Source: Basidiobolus meristosporus CBS 931.73 (Eukaryota; Basidiobolomycota; Basidiobolomycetes; Basidiobolales; Basidiobolaceae). Taken from it: a DNA stretch of 64,000 bases. Positions 44,471 to 56,355 of this stretch are shown piece by piece (position 1 is the first letter of the stretch; each line of letters opens with the position of its first letter). A program made the position numbers and the translations under genes. Below the pieces are notes generated by a model. That model did not search any database. It was not told the origin of the DNA and was given only the letters and a program-made list of their open reading frames with translations. Location: positions 1 to 64,000 of the forward strand of contig MCFE01000257.1 of assembly GCA_002104905.1 (NCBI GenBank), given 5' to 3'.

Positions 44471-47400
44471 CTAAATGTTCATACGGACTAGTCCTAATTT
44501 TGACCTAAGAGATTCAAACTTGTCTCTAGCTAATGGTTTGGTGAATATATCTTCAGCCATTTCATCAAAAGGACAGTAAACTAAGCTAACTATGCTATTC
44601 TCTATAGCTTCACATATAAAGTGATGTCTGATATCCATGTGCTTAGTTCTAGTATGAAAAGTTGGATTTCTATCTAATTGTATACATGCCTGATTATCTT
44701 CTAATGAAGTAATAGCCATTTCTTGACATAAGCCTAAATTTGTAAGAAACTTTCTTAACCACATTGCTTTTTTTGTAGCTTCACAGGCTGCCATATACTC
44801 TGCCTTTGTGGTACAAAGTGCTGCAATTGGTTGCTTTCTTGAATTCCATGAAGTTGCTCCTTTGCATTAAAGAATGGTGTATCATGTGGTGGGTCTTTTG
44901 TCTTCCAAATTTTGTACCTGATCAGCATCAGAGTATCCCACAAGATCCTGTTCTGAATCCTTATAAGTGTATCTTAAGCAGATATCAGCAGTTCCTTTTA
45001 AGTATCTAATAATCCACTTAACTGCTGCAATATGATCAGATCCATAGTTCTGATTATGTTGACTGACAACTCCCACTGAATATGAGATATCTGGACATGC
45101 TCCAAGCATGATATACATCAAACTGCCAACCATAGATTGATAAGGAAATTCAGGGCTTTCAGATGGCACCAAGCTCTCTTGATTTGGTTGAGTTTTGACC
45201 AAGTCAAAGTGTGTCTCCATTGGGGTAGCTGCCAGCTTACAGTCTTCCATTTTGTACTTCTTTAGTATATCTTGAATATACTTGGATTGGCTTAGGGTAA
45301 TAGTCTGGGTACTTCTGTCTATGGAGAACTAGATCCCTAAGTAGTAACTGAGTTCTCCTAGATAGAACATCTTGAACTTCTTAGATAAGCTGGATTTAGT
45401 CTCTTCCAATGAATCTAGGTTATTGGTGGCTATAACAAGGTCATCCACATATAGAGCTAATAGAACCAGATTTGCTCTATCTGGCTTATAGTATAAACTA
45501 TAGTCAGCATTACTCCTTTTGATACTCAAGGATTCCAAATATAAAAATCTATCTGGCAATTCCAGGCTCTTGGTGATTCTTTGAGACCATATGGTGACTT
45601 TTTAAGCTTGCAGACCAAATAGGGGTTATCTTGGTCAACAAACCCATCAGGATGGTCCATATACACCTCCTCATCAAGTTCTCCATTCAAAATGCAGTTT
45701 TAGATCCATTTAATGAATAAAAAACTTATATTTGGCTGCAATATCCATTATTAATCTGATTGAATTTAGCTTGGCTACTGGTGCAAAGGTCTCAGTATAG
45801 TCAAGTCCTTTTGTTTGATAGTATCCTTTGGCCAAAAATCTTGCTTTGTATCTTTCAATTGTACCATCAGCCTTGTATTTTGTCTTGAAGACCCACCTGC
45901 ATCCAGTTGATTTTTGGTCGATTAGTATTTGACTAAGTCCCAAGTTTGATTTTCCATCAGGGCCTGATATTCCTCAGTCATTTCAGATCTCCAAAACACT
46001 GTCTGAGAGCTATTTAGGGCCTCCTTTACAGTCTGGGGCTCATCAATATGGACTGAATAGGCATAGGCTAAGTTTGTGCCCACTTTGATATAGTAATTTG
46101 GGCTATTTCTTGTCCAATTAAATCTGCAGGCATTTGATTCCAAAAATGATCACTTCTGGGATATTCCTGGGCACTGCTTCAGGCTGAACTATGGTGTAGA
46201 GTCCTCTGGAGTGAAAAAATTTTCAATATTTTGCTCTGATTCAATGCTGACAATTAGTGGACTTGAGATTACATTTTTGTCATTGTCTGATGTCATTTTT
46301 TGCAAAAATTTTGAATTTTCATCAAAAAATACATCCCTGGACTTGATTAGCTTCTTTGCTTTGGTATTGTAGAGTCTATATGGTTCACTCTCATTGCAGT
46401 AACCCAAAAATATGCATTTTACACTTTTTAGCTCAAATTTTGACTGATTTCTGGACAGTTTCTTGGCATTTGCTGTACACCCAAATATTCTTAGATGTTC
46501 TGCACTTGAACTGCACCCACACCATGCTTCAAATGGAGTAGAATCACAAAGTATTCTGTTATAACTCATATTTTTAAAGTATACCGCAGTGACAACTGAC
46601 TCCACCCTAAAATCATAGGATAATTTTTGATTATGAATCATAGATCTTGCCATATCAATTATTGATCTGTTAGCACATTCTGCTACTCCATTTTGCTGTG
46701 GGGAGTATGGTACAGTAGTCTCTTGCTTTATCCCATGAATTTTGCAGAGGTGGATGAAGAGTTTTGAGGTATATTCTCAACCATTGTCAGAGCGTATTTT
46801 CTTGATTTTTTCACCAGTTTCTCTCTCCACCATGACTTTGAATTCCCTGAACTTAGACAGAGCTTCTTCCTTCCTCTCCATGAAGTAAACCCATGTGTAT
46901 CTTGTATAATCATCAATAAAAGTGATTGAATACTTCATTCTGCCTAAGGATAAATTTTGCATTGGTCCACACAGATCTGAGTGAATTAAATCTAATTTTT
47001 TCTTAGTTTTGATCAACCCAGAGCTCTTGAGCAGTTGTATGGCTTGTTTCCCATATATGCAGGCTTCACAGTGCTCCAAACTAGCCAGGGGATCAATTTT
47101 TACTCTTGAAATTAGCTGATCTTTGATCTTTTTGGGCAAATGATCAAAATTGATGTGCCCAAATCTCCTGTGCTAAAGCATTGGTGTTTCTTCATTTAAG
47201 TTACTTTTATTGGCTTCCAAATATGATGGAATATAAGTCAACTTGTATAGGTTCTGACCTCTGATACCCAAGGCAATATGGGCACCATTTTGATCAGTGA
47301 TCTTGCATCCAGAATTGTCAAAGCTGAAATGGAGTCCTTCTGCAATGGCCTTGCTTACAGATAGTAGGTTCTTGGCTATTTCTGGTGCATAGAGTACTTG

Positions 47401-47493
47401 TTTAAAAGTCAGTGTATGGCTTCCTTCACTACTTCTATGGTTTACTTGAATAGTTCCTTCTCCCACTGCATCCAGTGTTCTATTGTCACCCAT
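44471..47493 (-). pseudogene. Copia C protease end, integrase, RT, RNase H
   Basis: Frames on the minus strand: 47,493-47,173 (MGDNRTLDAVGEGTIQVNHRSSEGSHTLTF; pre-integrase), then the HHCC region HCEACIYGKQ and integrase core (IDDYTRYTWVYF, IRSDNG then a stop; PYSPQQNGVAECANR). A linker is at 46,653-46,189. RT is at 45,943-45,329 (GCRWVFKTKYKADGTIERYKARF, LYVDDLVIATNN). RNase H is at 45,250-44,471 (GYSDAD, MAACEATKKAMWLRKF, FTKPLARDKFESLRSKLGLVRMNI). At least six breaks are visible, including TGG to TAG in LWHRRFGH near 47,170. Confidence 0.9.
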
Positions 47494-47580
47494 GAAAACT
47501 GTCTTAATTGGAATTTCTTAATACTTGGTGAAAAGTACTTTTTGGTGTGTAAAGTGTTGAGATGCTCCAGAGTCAATGTT

Positions 47581-48420
47581 TCATGTCTGAGAATCCTTAT
47601 TTGTGGTCATATTTAGTGCAGATATGAATAGTCTATCTTCAGTTGTTGCAGCATTTCCATATTCAGGTTTCTTTTGCTGATTATCTCTCTTTTTGAGATA
47701 CCTGTCTGATGTGTGTCCTTTCCTTTTGCAGTAGTTGTAAAGCAGGTTGTTGTTGCCTTTGGAAGGTCTTGGGTACCTCCTTTGGTGTTTTTCATTGCTT
47801 ATTAACGCATTTTCTTCTTCCTTCTTTTTGGTACCTGATTTTTGTAATTCTTCATCCAGGAGCCTTCCATATACGTAATTTAAGGTCAAGTCTTCAGTTC
47901 TGGACTCTAGGGCTGATACAATGCCCTGGAATTTGTCTGTCAGGCTATTCAGGATGGTAACTATCACATCCTCATCAGTAGTTGGTACACCCACAGATTT
48001 TAATTCATCTACCAGCAGGGTAATTCTGTTGAATAGATTTTTCATTTCTTCTCCTGGCTGCATCTTTGTAGTAAAGAATTTTTGTCTCAGATGCATTGTC
48101 TTAGCAGCTGAACATGACTCATAGGTGACTTCTAATGCCTTCCAGGCATTCTTTTCTGTTTTTGCTCTTGAGCATTGAATTAGTAATTTGTCTTTAACTT
48201 TAAGGCAAATGCAGTTAAAGACACTTTGTTCTTTCTTCTGGTACTTTAAGGCTTCCTCTCCCACATTTTTAGGAGGGCATTCTTCTCCCATGATAATATT
48301 CTAAAGGCCTCTTTCTTGTAGCAGCATCTTCATCTTCACCTTCCACACTTGGTTGTTAGATCCATCCAACTTTTCAGCAGAGAGAAAAATTCCATTAATA
48401 GCAGTAGTAGGTATTGCAGA
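47581..48420 (-). pseudogene. Copia C Gag
   Basis: UBN2/copia-type Gag. The longest open part is 48,291-47,581 (MGEECPPKNVGEEAL...). It contains NAWKALEVTYESCSAAKTMHLRQKFFTTKMQPGEEM-like capsid sequence and VIVTILNSLTDKF, followed by a zinc knuckle degraded to YNYCKRKGHTSDRY (CCHC cysteines 1 and 4 both changed to Tyr). By comparison with copy D the true start lies near 48,411, where the ATG has become ATA. It ends in a stop just before the protease. It cannot package as it stands. Confidence 0.85.
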
Positions 48421-48879
48421 GAGTGCCAGCTTGAGGCTCATAGCCTGTTGTCAGAGTCATGGAGATACTGGAAGTGACTTGGGAGAACAAGTAGATTATG
48501 TGGTTTTCACTTATGGTTTATTGAATGTAAAATTAGTATTTATATATTTACATGATCTTGGCGTAACAAGCACAAGGAATAGGTTAAGAAAGGTCCCAAG
48601 AACATGTGTGGAAAGTTTGGGGCTGTTTGGACAACTTTGAGAATTTTCATGTTCTGGATACCTGGTATTTTAGTGAAAATATTCTAAGTAAATCCCAACA
48701 AGGAATTTGGTCAGTATCCTCTATGATTTGAGGTTAATGATCCAAGTGACTAAGTTAGGTGAATATTTAGGTGGAATTACAAATTTTTACAACATTACAT
48801 TCAATAATTAATTAAGTGAATACCACATTATCTACTTGCTCTCCCAATCACTTCCAGTATCTCCAAGACCCTTACAACA

Positions 48880-49499
48880 CTATATCCATACCATTCTTCA
48901 AATGTAGTAGAACTATGAAGTCTTCTGTTATAACTCCTATTTTTAAGGTATACTGCTGTGCCAACTGATTCCACCCTAAATTTATAGGAACATTTCTGAT
49001 CATGGATCATAAATCTTGTTATATCAGTTATTGATCTGTTTGCTCATTCTTTCTTGCAGCAGCGGATTAAGGGTTTGAGGTATGTTCATAATTTTTCACT
49101 AGTTTCTCTCTCTGCCTGGGTTTTAAGCTCCTGAACTTAGACAGTGCTTCTTCCTTTCCTTCCAAGAAGACCCATATTGATTTGTATAAGCATCAATAAA
49201 AGTAATTAAATACTCATCCTGCCTAATGATAAGTTTTGCATAGGTCCATACAGATCTTAGTAGGTTGGATCTGATTTTTCCTGGTTTGAATTACACTGGA
49301 GCACTTGAACAGCAGCCTGGCTTGTTTCCCATATATGCAGGCTTCAAAGTACTCCAAATTAGCTTGAGGAGCAATTCTCACTCCAGAAATGAGCTGATTT
49401 TTTATCATTATGTGCAAATAATAAAAATTGGTGTATTCAAATCTCCTGTGGTGGAGCATTGGTGCTTCTTCATTCAAGTTACTTAAGTTGACTTAGCTT
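48880..49499 (-). pseudogene. Outer copia 'A', integrase part
   Basis: Minus-strand pre-integrase and integrase fragments (EEAPMLHHRRFEYTNFYYLH ... EACIYGKQAR at 49,477-49,300; MIHDQKCSYKFRVESVGTAVYLKNRSYNR at 49,010-48,900). It joins directly to the primer-site region of the LTR at 49,513, so Gag and protease are deleted. About 0.5 kb of pol is missing between this part and 43,454. Confidence 0.75.
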
Positions 49500-49512
49500 G
49501 GGGCTCATAACC

Positions 49513-49859
49513 CCCTGTAAGAGTCTTGGAGATATGGGAAGTGATTGTGAGACAAGTTGATTATGTGGTTTTCACTTAATGGTTTATCAAATGTAAAAGT
49601 AGTATTTATACTTTTACATGATCCTGGCATAACCAGTACATTGCATAGGCTTAGAATGGTCCTAAGAGCATGTGTTCAAAGTTTGGACTGTTTGGACAAC
49701 TTATTTGACTTTCATGGTATGGGTACCTGATATTTTGTTGACAATATATCAAGTAAGTCCCAACAGGGAATTTGTTCAGTATTCTGTAAGATTTGTAGGT
49801 AATGTTCTAGGTTACTAAGCTAGGCAAATATTTAAATTAAATTACAAGTTTTTACAACA
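49513..49859 (-). repeat. 5' LTR of copia 'A'
   Basis: Starts near CCTGTAAGAGTC and ends TTTTTACAACA. It is preceded on the low side by GGGGCTCATAACC (49,500-49,512), the complement of the primer-binding site. Confidence 0.8.
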
Positions 49860-50345
49860 GATCTTGTTATAGCTACCAATAACCAAGAAACATTGGAAGA
49901 GACTAAATCAAGCCAATCTAAGGAGTTCAAAATGCCCATTCTAGGAGAGCTTGGTTACTACTAAGGAATAAAGTTCTCCACACACAGAAGTACACATACT
50001 ATCACCCTATGTCAATCCCGGTGTATTCAAGATATACTAAGGGAGTTCCAAATGGAAGGCTGTATACAGGCAGCTACCCCAATACAGACAAATCTTATCT
50101 TGTTCTAAACTCAATTTACTCAAGAGAGCTTGGTGCCATCTGAAAGCCCAGAATTTCTTTTCTCTTCGATGGCTGACAATCTGATGTATATCATGCTTGA
50201 AACATATCCAGATATCTCATATTTGATGGGAGTTGCTAGTGGGTGCAATAAGTGCTATGGATCTGATCATGTGGCAGCAGTGAAGCAGATTTTTAGGTAC
50301 AAGCCAAGTTCTACACTATTCAATATGGAATTCATGCAAACAAGA
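49860..50345 (+). pseudogene. Copia RT fragment (plus)
   Basis: Plus-strand RT starting just after the YVDD position (DLVIATNNQETLEETKSS) and running through SLVPSESPEFLFSSMADNLMYIMLETYPDISYLMGV and GSDHVAAVKQIFRY. Copia A inserted next to or within it. It breaks off into a Tnp2-like fragment. Confidence 0.8.
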
Positions 50346-50705
50346 ACCAGAGAAGACCTATAAGGGGGACTATAATCCAGCAGGGAGAAGGAATATATTG
50401 GTCAAGTACCAAAAAGTATTTTACAAATATTCAAATGGTGTTCCTGGCAAAAGTGGTGGCAACCAAACATATGTTTGCGCAACACATATGTTACCAGCAA
50501 TACAAGGCATATGGCAACTTTATAAGTATCACACTGATAAGCCATAAAGTTGTGGTGATAGAAGTGTGTCAATGCAGCAGGTGTGCATGAGTGTAGAGCT
50601 GAGTAAGCAGGAGATCATAGTTTTTTTAGTTGAAACTATCAGTGGAATACCCTGGGTAGTAGTGGGTAAGCAAATAAATTGAGGCTATTCTACAACAAAA
50701 TATAT
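50346..50705 (+). pseudogene. C-terminal fragment of the Tnp2-like transposon
   Basis: Reverse complement of about 5,640-6,220 in copy B without the short MITE. Plus-strand translation gives VFLAKVVATKHMFAQHICYQQYKAYGNFIS, the same as the C-terminal segment of copies B and C. It supports the empty site for the 206-bp MITE. Confidence 0.6.
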
Positions 50706-53700
50706 GAGCTGCTGCAATATGTTCAGATCCATAGTTCTGATTATGTTGGCTGACAACTCCCACTGAATATGAGATATCTGGACGTGTTCCAAGCATGATA
50801 TACATCAGACTGCTGACCATAGATTGATAAGGAAAGTCAGGGCTTTCAGATGGCACCAAGCTCTCTTGATTTGGTTGAGTTTTGACCAAGGTAAGGTTTG
50901 TCTTCATTGGGGTAGCTGCTGGTTTACAGTCTTCCATTTTGTACTTATTTAGTATATCTTGAATATACTTGGATTGGCTTAGGGTGATAGTCTGGGTACT
51001 TCTGTCTATGGAGAACTTAATCCCTAAGTAATAACTAAGTTCTCCTAGAGCAGACATCTTGAACTCCTTAGATAGGCTGGATTTAGTCGCTTCCAATGTT
51101 CCTAGGTTATTGGCGGCTATAATAAGATCATCCACATATAGAGCTAATAGAACTGGATTTGCTCTATCTGGCTTATAGTATATACTATAGTCAGCATTAC
51201 TCCTTTTAAAACTCAAAGATTCCAAATAAGAATCTATCTTGCAATTCCAGGCTCTTGGTGATTGTTTGAGACCATATAGTGACTTTTTAAGCTTGCAGAC
51301 CAAATGGGGGTTATCTTGGTCAACAAACCCATCAGGCTGGTCCATATACACGTCCTCATCAAGTTCTCCATTCAAAAATGCAGTTTTTACATCCATTTGA
51401 TGAATAAAAAACTTATATTTGGCTGCAATAGCCAATATTAATCTGATGGAATTAAACTTGGCTACCGGTGCAAAGGTCTCAGTATAGTCAAGTCCTTTTG
51501 TTTGAGAGTATCCTTTGGCTACAAGTCTTGCTTTGTATCTTTCAATTGTGCCATCAGCCTTGTATTTTGTCTTGAAGACCCATCTGCATCCAATTGATTT
51601 TTGGTTGATTGGTAATTTGACTAAGTCCCAAGTTTGATTTTCCATCAGGGCCTGATATTCCTCAGTCATTGCAGATCTCCAAAACTTTGTCTGAGGGCTA
51701 TTTAGGGCCTCTTTTACAGTCTGGGGTTCATCAATCTGGACTGAATAGGCATAGGCTAAGTTTGTACCCTCATTGATATAGTAATTTGGGCTATTTCTTG
51801 TCCGATTGGATCTCTGGGCATTTGATACTGGAATGATCACTTCTGGGATATTTCTGGGCACTGATTCTGGCTGAACCATGGTTGCAGAGTCCTCTGGAGT
51901 GAAAAAATCTTCATTGTTTTGCTTGCATATGCTGTACACCCAAATATTCTTAGATGTTCTGCACTTGGTCTGTATCCATACCATGCTTCAAATGGAGTAG
52001 AATCACAAAGTATTCTGTTATAACTCCTATTTTTAAGATATACAGCAGTGGCAACTGATTCCGCCCAAAAATCATAGGATAATTTTTGATCATGGATCAT
52101 AGATCTTGCCATATCAATTATTGATCTGTTAGCTTGTTCTGCTACTCCATTTTGCTGTGGAGAGTATGGTACAGTAGTCTCTTGCTTTATCCTATGAATT
52201 TTGCAGAAGTGGATGAAGAGCTTTGAGGTATATTTTCCACCATTGTCAGTGCGTATTTTCTTGATTTTTTCACCAGTTTCTCTCTCAACCATGGCTTTAA
52301 ACTCCCTGAACTTAGACAGAGCTTCTTCCTTTTTCTCCATGAAGTAGACCCATGTGTATCTTGTATAATCATCAATAAAAGTGATTAAATACTTCATCCC
52401 ACCTAAGGATAAATTTTGCATAGGTCCACACAGATCTGAGTGAATTAGATCTAATTTTTTCTTAGTTTTGATTAACCCAGAGCTCTTGAACGGTTGTCTG
52501 GCTTGTTTCCCATATATGCAGGCTTCACAGTGCTCCAAATTAGCTGGTGGATCAATTTTCACTCCAGAAACTAGCTGATCTTTGATCATTTTACGCAAAT
52601 AATCAAAATTGATGTGTCCAAATCTCCTGTGCCAAAGCATTGGTGTTTCTTCATTTAAGTTACTTGTATTGGCTTCCAAATATGATGGAATATAAGTCAA
52701 CTTGAATAGATTCTGATCTCTGATGCCCAAAGCAATATGGGCACCATTTTGATCAGTGATCCTGCATCCAGAATTGTCAAAACTGAAACTGAGTCCTACT
52801 GCTGTGGCCTTGCTTACAGAGAGTAGGTTCTTGGCTATTTCTGAACATAGAGTACTTCTTCAAAGGTCAGTGTATGGCTTCCTTTACTGCTTCTAAGGTT
52901 TACTTGGATAGTTCCTTATCCCACTGCATCAAGTGTTCTATTGTCACCCATGAAAACCTTCTTAATTGGAATTTCTTGATATTGGGTAAAAAGTTCTTTT
53001 TGGTGTGTAAAGTGTTGAGAAGCTCCAGAGTCAATATACCACATCTGAGAATCCTTGTTTGTGGTCATATTTAGTGCAGATAGGAATAGTCTATCTTCAG
53101 TTGTTGCAGCATTTCCATATTGAGGTTTCTTTTGCTGATAATCTCTCTTTTTGAGACACCGGTCTGATGTGTGTCCTTTCCTTTTGCAGTAGTTGCAAAA
53201 TAGGTTGTTGTTGCCTTTGTAGGGTCTTGGGTACCTCTTTTGTTGGTTATCATTGCTTATTAAAGCATTTTCTTCTTCCTTCTTATTGGCGCTTGATTTT
53301 CTTAATTCTTCATCCAGGAGCCTTCCATATACGTAATTTAAGGTCAAATCTTCAGTTCTGGACTCTAGGGCTGATACAAGGCCCTGAAACTTGTCTGTGA
53401 GGCTATTCAGGATGGTAACTATCACATCCTCATCAGTAGTTGGTACACCCACAGATTTCATCTCATCTACCAGCAGGGTAATTCTGTTATTAGATTTTTC
53501 ATTTCTTCTCCTGGCAGCATCTTTGTAGTAAAGAATTTTTGTCTCAGATACATTTTCTTGGCAGCTGAACATGACTGCTAGGTATCTTCTAATGCCTTCC
53601 AGGCATTCTTTACCATTTTTGCTCTTGAGCATTGAATTAGCAATTTGTCCTTGACATTAAGGCAAATGCAGTTAAAGGCACTTTGTTCTTTCTTCTGGTA

Positions 53701-53871
53701 CTTCAAGGCTTCCTCTCCCATGTTTTTAGGAGGGCATTCTTCTCCCATGACAATATCCCAAAGGCCTCTTTCTTGTAGCAGCATCTTCATCTTCACCTTC
53801 CACACTTGGCAGTTAGATCCATCCAACTTTTCAGCAGAGGGAAAAATTCCAGTAATAGCAGTAGTAGACAT
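50706..53871 (-). pseudogene. Copia 'D' gag-pol, best preserved copy
   Basis: Gag starts at ATG 53,871 (MSTTAITGIFPSAEKLDGSN) and shifts frame near 53,590. It continues to a complete zinc knuckle CNYCKRKGHTSDRC and the protease WYIDSGASQHFTH (about 53,040). Pre-integrase/integrase is open at 52,730-51,960 (HRRFGHINFDYLRK, HCEACIYGKQAR, LCGPMQ, IDDYTRYTWVYF, RTDNGGKYTSK, QQNGVAEQANR: all catalytic residues present). A deletion of about 200 bp and a frameshift near 51,930 separate it from RT. RT is open from about 51,920 (GCRWVFKTKYKADGTIERYKARLVAKGYSQ split by no stop; LYVDDLIIAANN; PDISYSVGV). RT ends at 50,706, where RNase H and the 3' LTR are missing. Confidence 0.92.
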
Positions 53872-53883
53872 TGCAGAGAGTGA

Positions 53884-53902
53884 CAGCTCGGGGCTCATAA
53901 CC
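53884..53902 (-). promoter_or_regulatory. Copia primer-binding site (initiator half-tRNA type)
   Basis: Immediately inside the 5' LTR the sense strand reads GGTTATGAGCCCCGAGC. Its complement GGGGCTCATAACC matches the anticodon stem-loop of eukaryotic initiator tRNA-Met (yeast GGGCTCATAACCC). Drosophila copia and yeast Ty5 use such internal half-tRNA primers. The same site occurs at 49,500-49,512 and, decayed, at 48,433-48,445 and 43,801-43,813. Confidence 0.75.
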
Positions 53903-54251
53903 TGTTGTAAGAGTCTTGGAGATATTGGAAGTGATTGGGAGAACAAGTAGATTATGTGGTTTTCACTTAATGATTTATTGAATGTAAAAATAGTATTTAT
54001 ACTTTTACCTGGTCTTGGCATTACAAACACGTAGAATAGGTTAAGGAAGGTCCCAAGAACATGTGTGCAAAGTTTGTGGCTGTTTGGACAACTTTGAGAA
54101 TTTTCATGTTCTGGGTACCTGGTATTTTGGTGAAAATATTCTAAGTAAATCCCAACAAGGAATTTGGTCAGTATTCTCTAGGATTTGAGGGTAATGATCT
54201 AAGTGACTAAGTTAGGTGAATATTTAGGTGGAATTCCAAATTTTTACAACA
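53903..54251 (-). repeat. 5' LTR of copia 'D'
   Basis: 349 bp; plus-strand start TGTTGTAAGAGTC and end TTTTTACAACA. Very similar to the solo LTR at 9,286-9,634 in reverse complement. Confidence 0.92.
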
Positions 54252-55410
54252 CAAACTACCACAAACTTTGTACACATACTCTGGGGACCTTTCTAAATAT
54301 ATCTTGTGTGTATGTTTTGCCAAGACTATGCAAATAAAAATGCTACTTTTACATTGAATACATCATTTAGTGAAGACAATACAATCTATTTGTATTCCCA
54401 ATCACTTGCAATATCTCCAAGACTTTGAAAGCAGTAGCTAGACCTCTATGTTCTATAGACCTGGTCACTTGCATCAGAGTCTAAAAGTCCTATGATGTCT
54501 TATCCAGATTCCTTGCTTGAACTTATTTAGCCTATTTCTCTAAGATATCATAGATGCAAGCATGCAATACTAAACCACCAGCTAGAGTCAAATTTCAATA
54601 TCATTAATCATAACAAGGCCCAATTAATCCAAGGTTTCAGTAAAGGGAAAGTGTTTTAAACTTTGTGGATAGCCCCAAGTGTTATATTGGCTTAGTTACT
54701 TAGATTGTAGTCTATAGATCTTAGAATGATTAGCCCACACTTCTTGTTCTGGCTCAAAATAACTTATGTAAATATCAAGTGTTTAAGACATTGAAAATCT
54801 TAAAGTTGCTCAAAGACCACCAGACTTTGCACACAGAATCTTGGGACTCTTCTAAATATAATTCAGGGGCTTATTTGATAAGTGCATGTAGAAGTATAAG
54901 TAACACTTTATTGTTGAATATGCTGTTACATGAAAGACACATAATCTACTTGCACACTCATTGAGCTCCAATATCTTCAAAACTCTTGCATGTAAGGCAT
55001 ATATAGAACCTAGGCAAATGAAGCCTTAAGGTAAGTGAGCAGTTTGGCAATGGGCATTATGACCATGGTAAACTTTGTATTGACCACTAAATACGCAATT
55101 GACTTGTTCACCTAGATTCTAGTCTACATACCTTAGAGAACTTTGCCCAAATACCTTGCCAGGATTTACTTGGAGTACTGTGTCAAAATATCAGGGATTC
55201 AGGACATGAGAAATCTTCAAGTTATTCAAAGGCCCCAAAACTTTGCTCACATGCCCTTGGGATCTTTCTGAGTGTATTCTACATGTTTACTTTGCCAAGA
55301 TCATGTCAAAGTATAAATATCACATTTACATTTAATAGACCATAAAGTGAACACCACATAGTCTACTTGTTCTCCCAATTACTTCTGATATCTCTAAAAC
55401 GCTTATAACA
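54252..55410 (+). repeat. Graveyard of diverged copia LTRs
   Basis: Three plus-oriented, diverged LTR remnants: 54,252-54,433 (3' half), about 54,670-54,990, and about 55,065-55,410 (ends CTTATAACA). Each keeps blocks such as CAAACTTTG.ACACAT, TTGCCAAGA, AAGTATAAAT and CCAATATCTCCAAGAC. Copia D inserted into the first. The stretch 54,434-54,669 between them has no recognisable content. Confidence 0.75.
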
Positions 55411-56355
55411 CTGACAAGGTCTTGGCCAAGATAACAGGTAGATTATGTTTGAGATGGTCCTAAGAGTATGTGTGCAAAGCTTGGGGTCATTTGGACCACA
55501 CAGAATATTATCAGCAATATGTTGGATACAAAGAACATGAGAATTCTTGAGGTAAATCCAGGCAAAGAATTGGTGCAGGAGATGGCAGATCCCATGCACC
55601 AGGATTGAAGTGCCCAGGTCAAGGTCAATATTTTGGTATGAATGCGAAATTCCCAACACACAAGACCGTATTTAAAAGGTATGGGTATCATCAGAAGATC
55701 CAAGTAAATTCCGATTTGGGAATTTCGAAGATTTGTCTTCTTGACACACCACAGAAGCAAAGCCAATTTCTTCCAAGGCTACTTGAATTAGTTCCGGAAC
55801 CAATATACAGATGTGCATAAGTCTGCAGGCGCGGATCTCTGAAGCATATATACTTCGCCTGATATATCCGATGAAAGGCGCTCATATTTCCGATACAGCT
55901 GCTTGCCCCTGATGCTTTAGGAACTGTAAATGTGAAGTATATGAGAAAGCATATATCTTATGTAGAGCAATAGACATAGCCAAAAGTGTCAGGCCGATCA
56001 CCGCCGATAAAATTGGCACCAGAACCGGTTGTCAAATATATATAACATACGATATAATCCAACAACGAAGAGTAGATGTATAGAAGGTGGGTTTGCAAGA
56101 GGAGCACTAGATCAACTGTATCCAACATGCCTTGACATACGGGATCTTAATAGGCCAGCTCTTTGTGGTGGGAGACACTTTTCAGCGTGAACCATACAAC
56201 GAAGCTCGACCTTTCCTAGACAAATACAAAACGGGCGCGTACAGGATGGATGAAGTATTTAATAAGCAGTTTCAGGAATAGATATGAATTGTCCTGATTG
56301 CGCGAATGTACAGGCTAGGTGGATGAGACGAAAGTATCGCATGATCGGTGTGGGT
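55411..56355. other. Transition from repeat to gene-bearing DNA
   Basis: No convincing gene. CpG dinucleotides become common from about 55,640 on. The sequence 55,411-55,640 still looks LTR-derived. The rest is unique-looking DNA and may hold the 3' flank of the CsbD-like gene. Confidence 0.5.

Larger units (their letters stand above)
44110..48794 (-). mobile_element. Ty1/copia element 'C', complete structure, decayed coding
   Basis: 4,685 bp with LTRs at 44,110-44,459 and 48,446-48,794, flanked by the 5-bp duplication TTACA (44,105-44,109 and 48,795-48,799). Order on the minus strand is LTR, primer site, Gag, protease, integrase, RT, RNase H, polypurine tract, LTR, i.e. copia order. The two LTRs differ at roughly a tenth of positions in the parts I compared, so the insertion is old. 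Confidence 0.93.
43455..48879 (+). mobile_element. Copia derivative 'B' with a 42-bp interior, split by C
   Basis: LTR 43,455-43,800 (TGTTGCAAAA ... CTTACAACA), then 42 bp (43,801-43,842), then a second LTR starting TGTTGTAG at 43,843. The 42 bp hold a primer-site-like GGTTATGAGACCCAAGC and a polypurine-like CTGAGTGGGGG, with all of gag and pol missing. The second LTR is split at 44,109 and resumes at 48,800-48,879. The interruption is the minus-strand copia C, flanked by TTACA on both sides. No target duplication was found for B itself (GAATT against CTATA). Confidence 0.85.
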
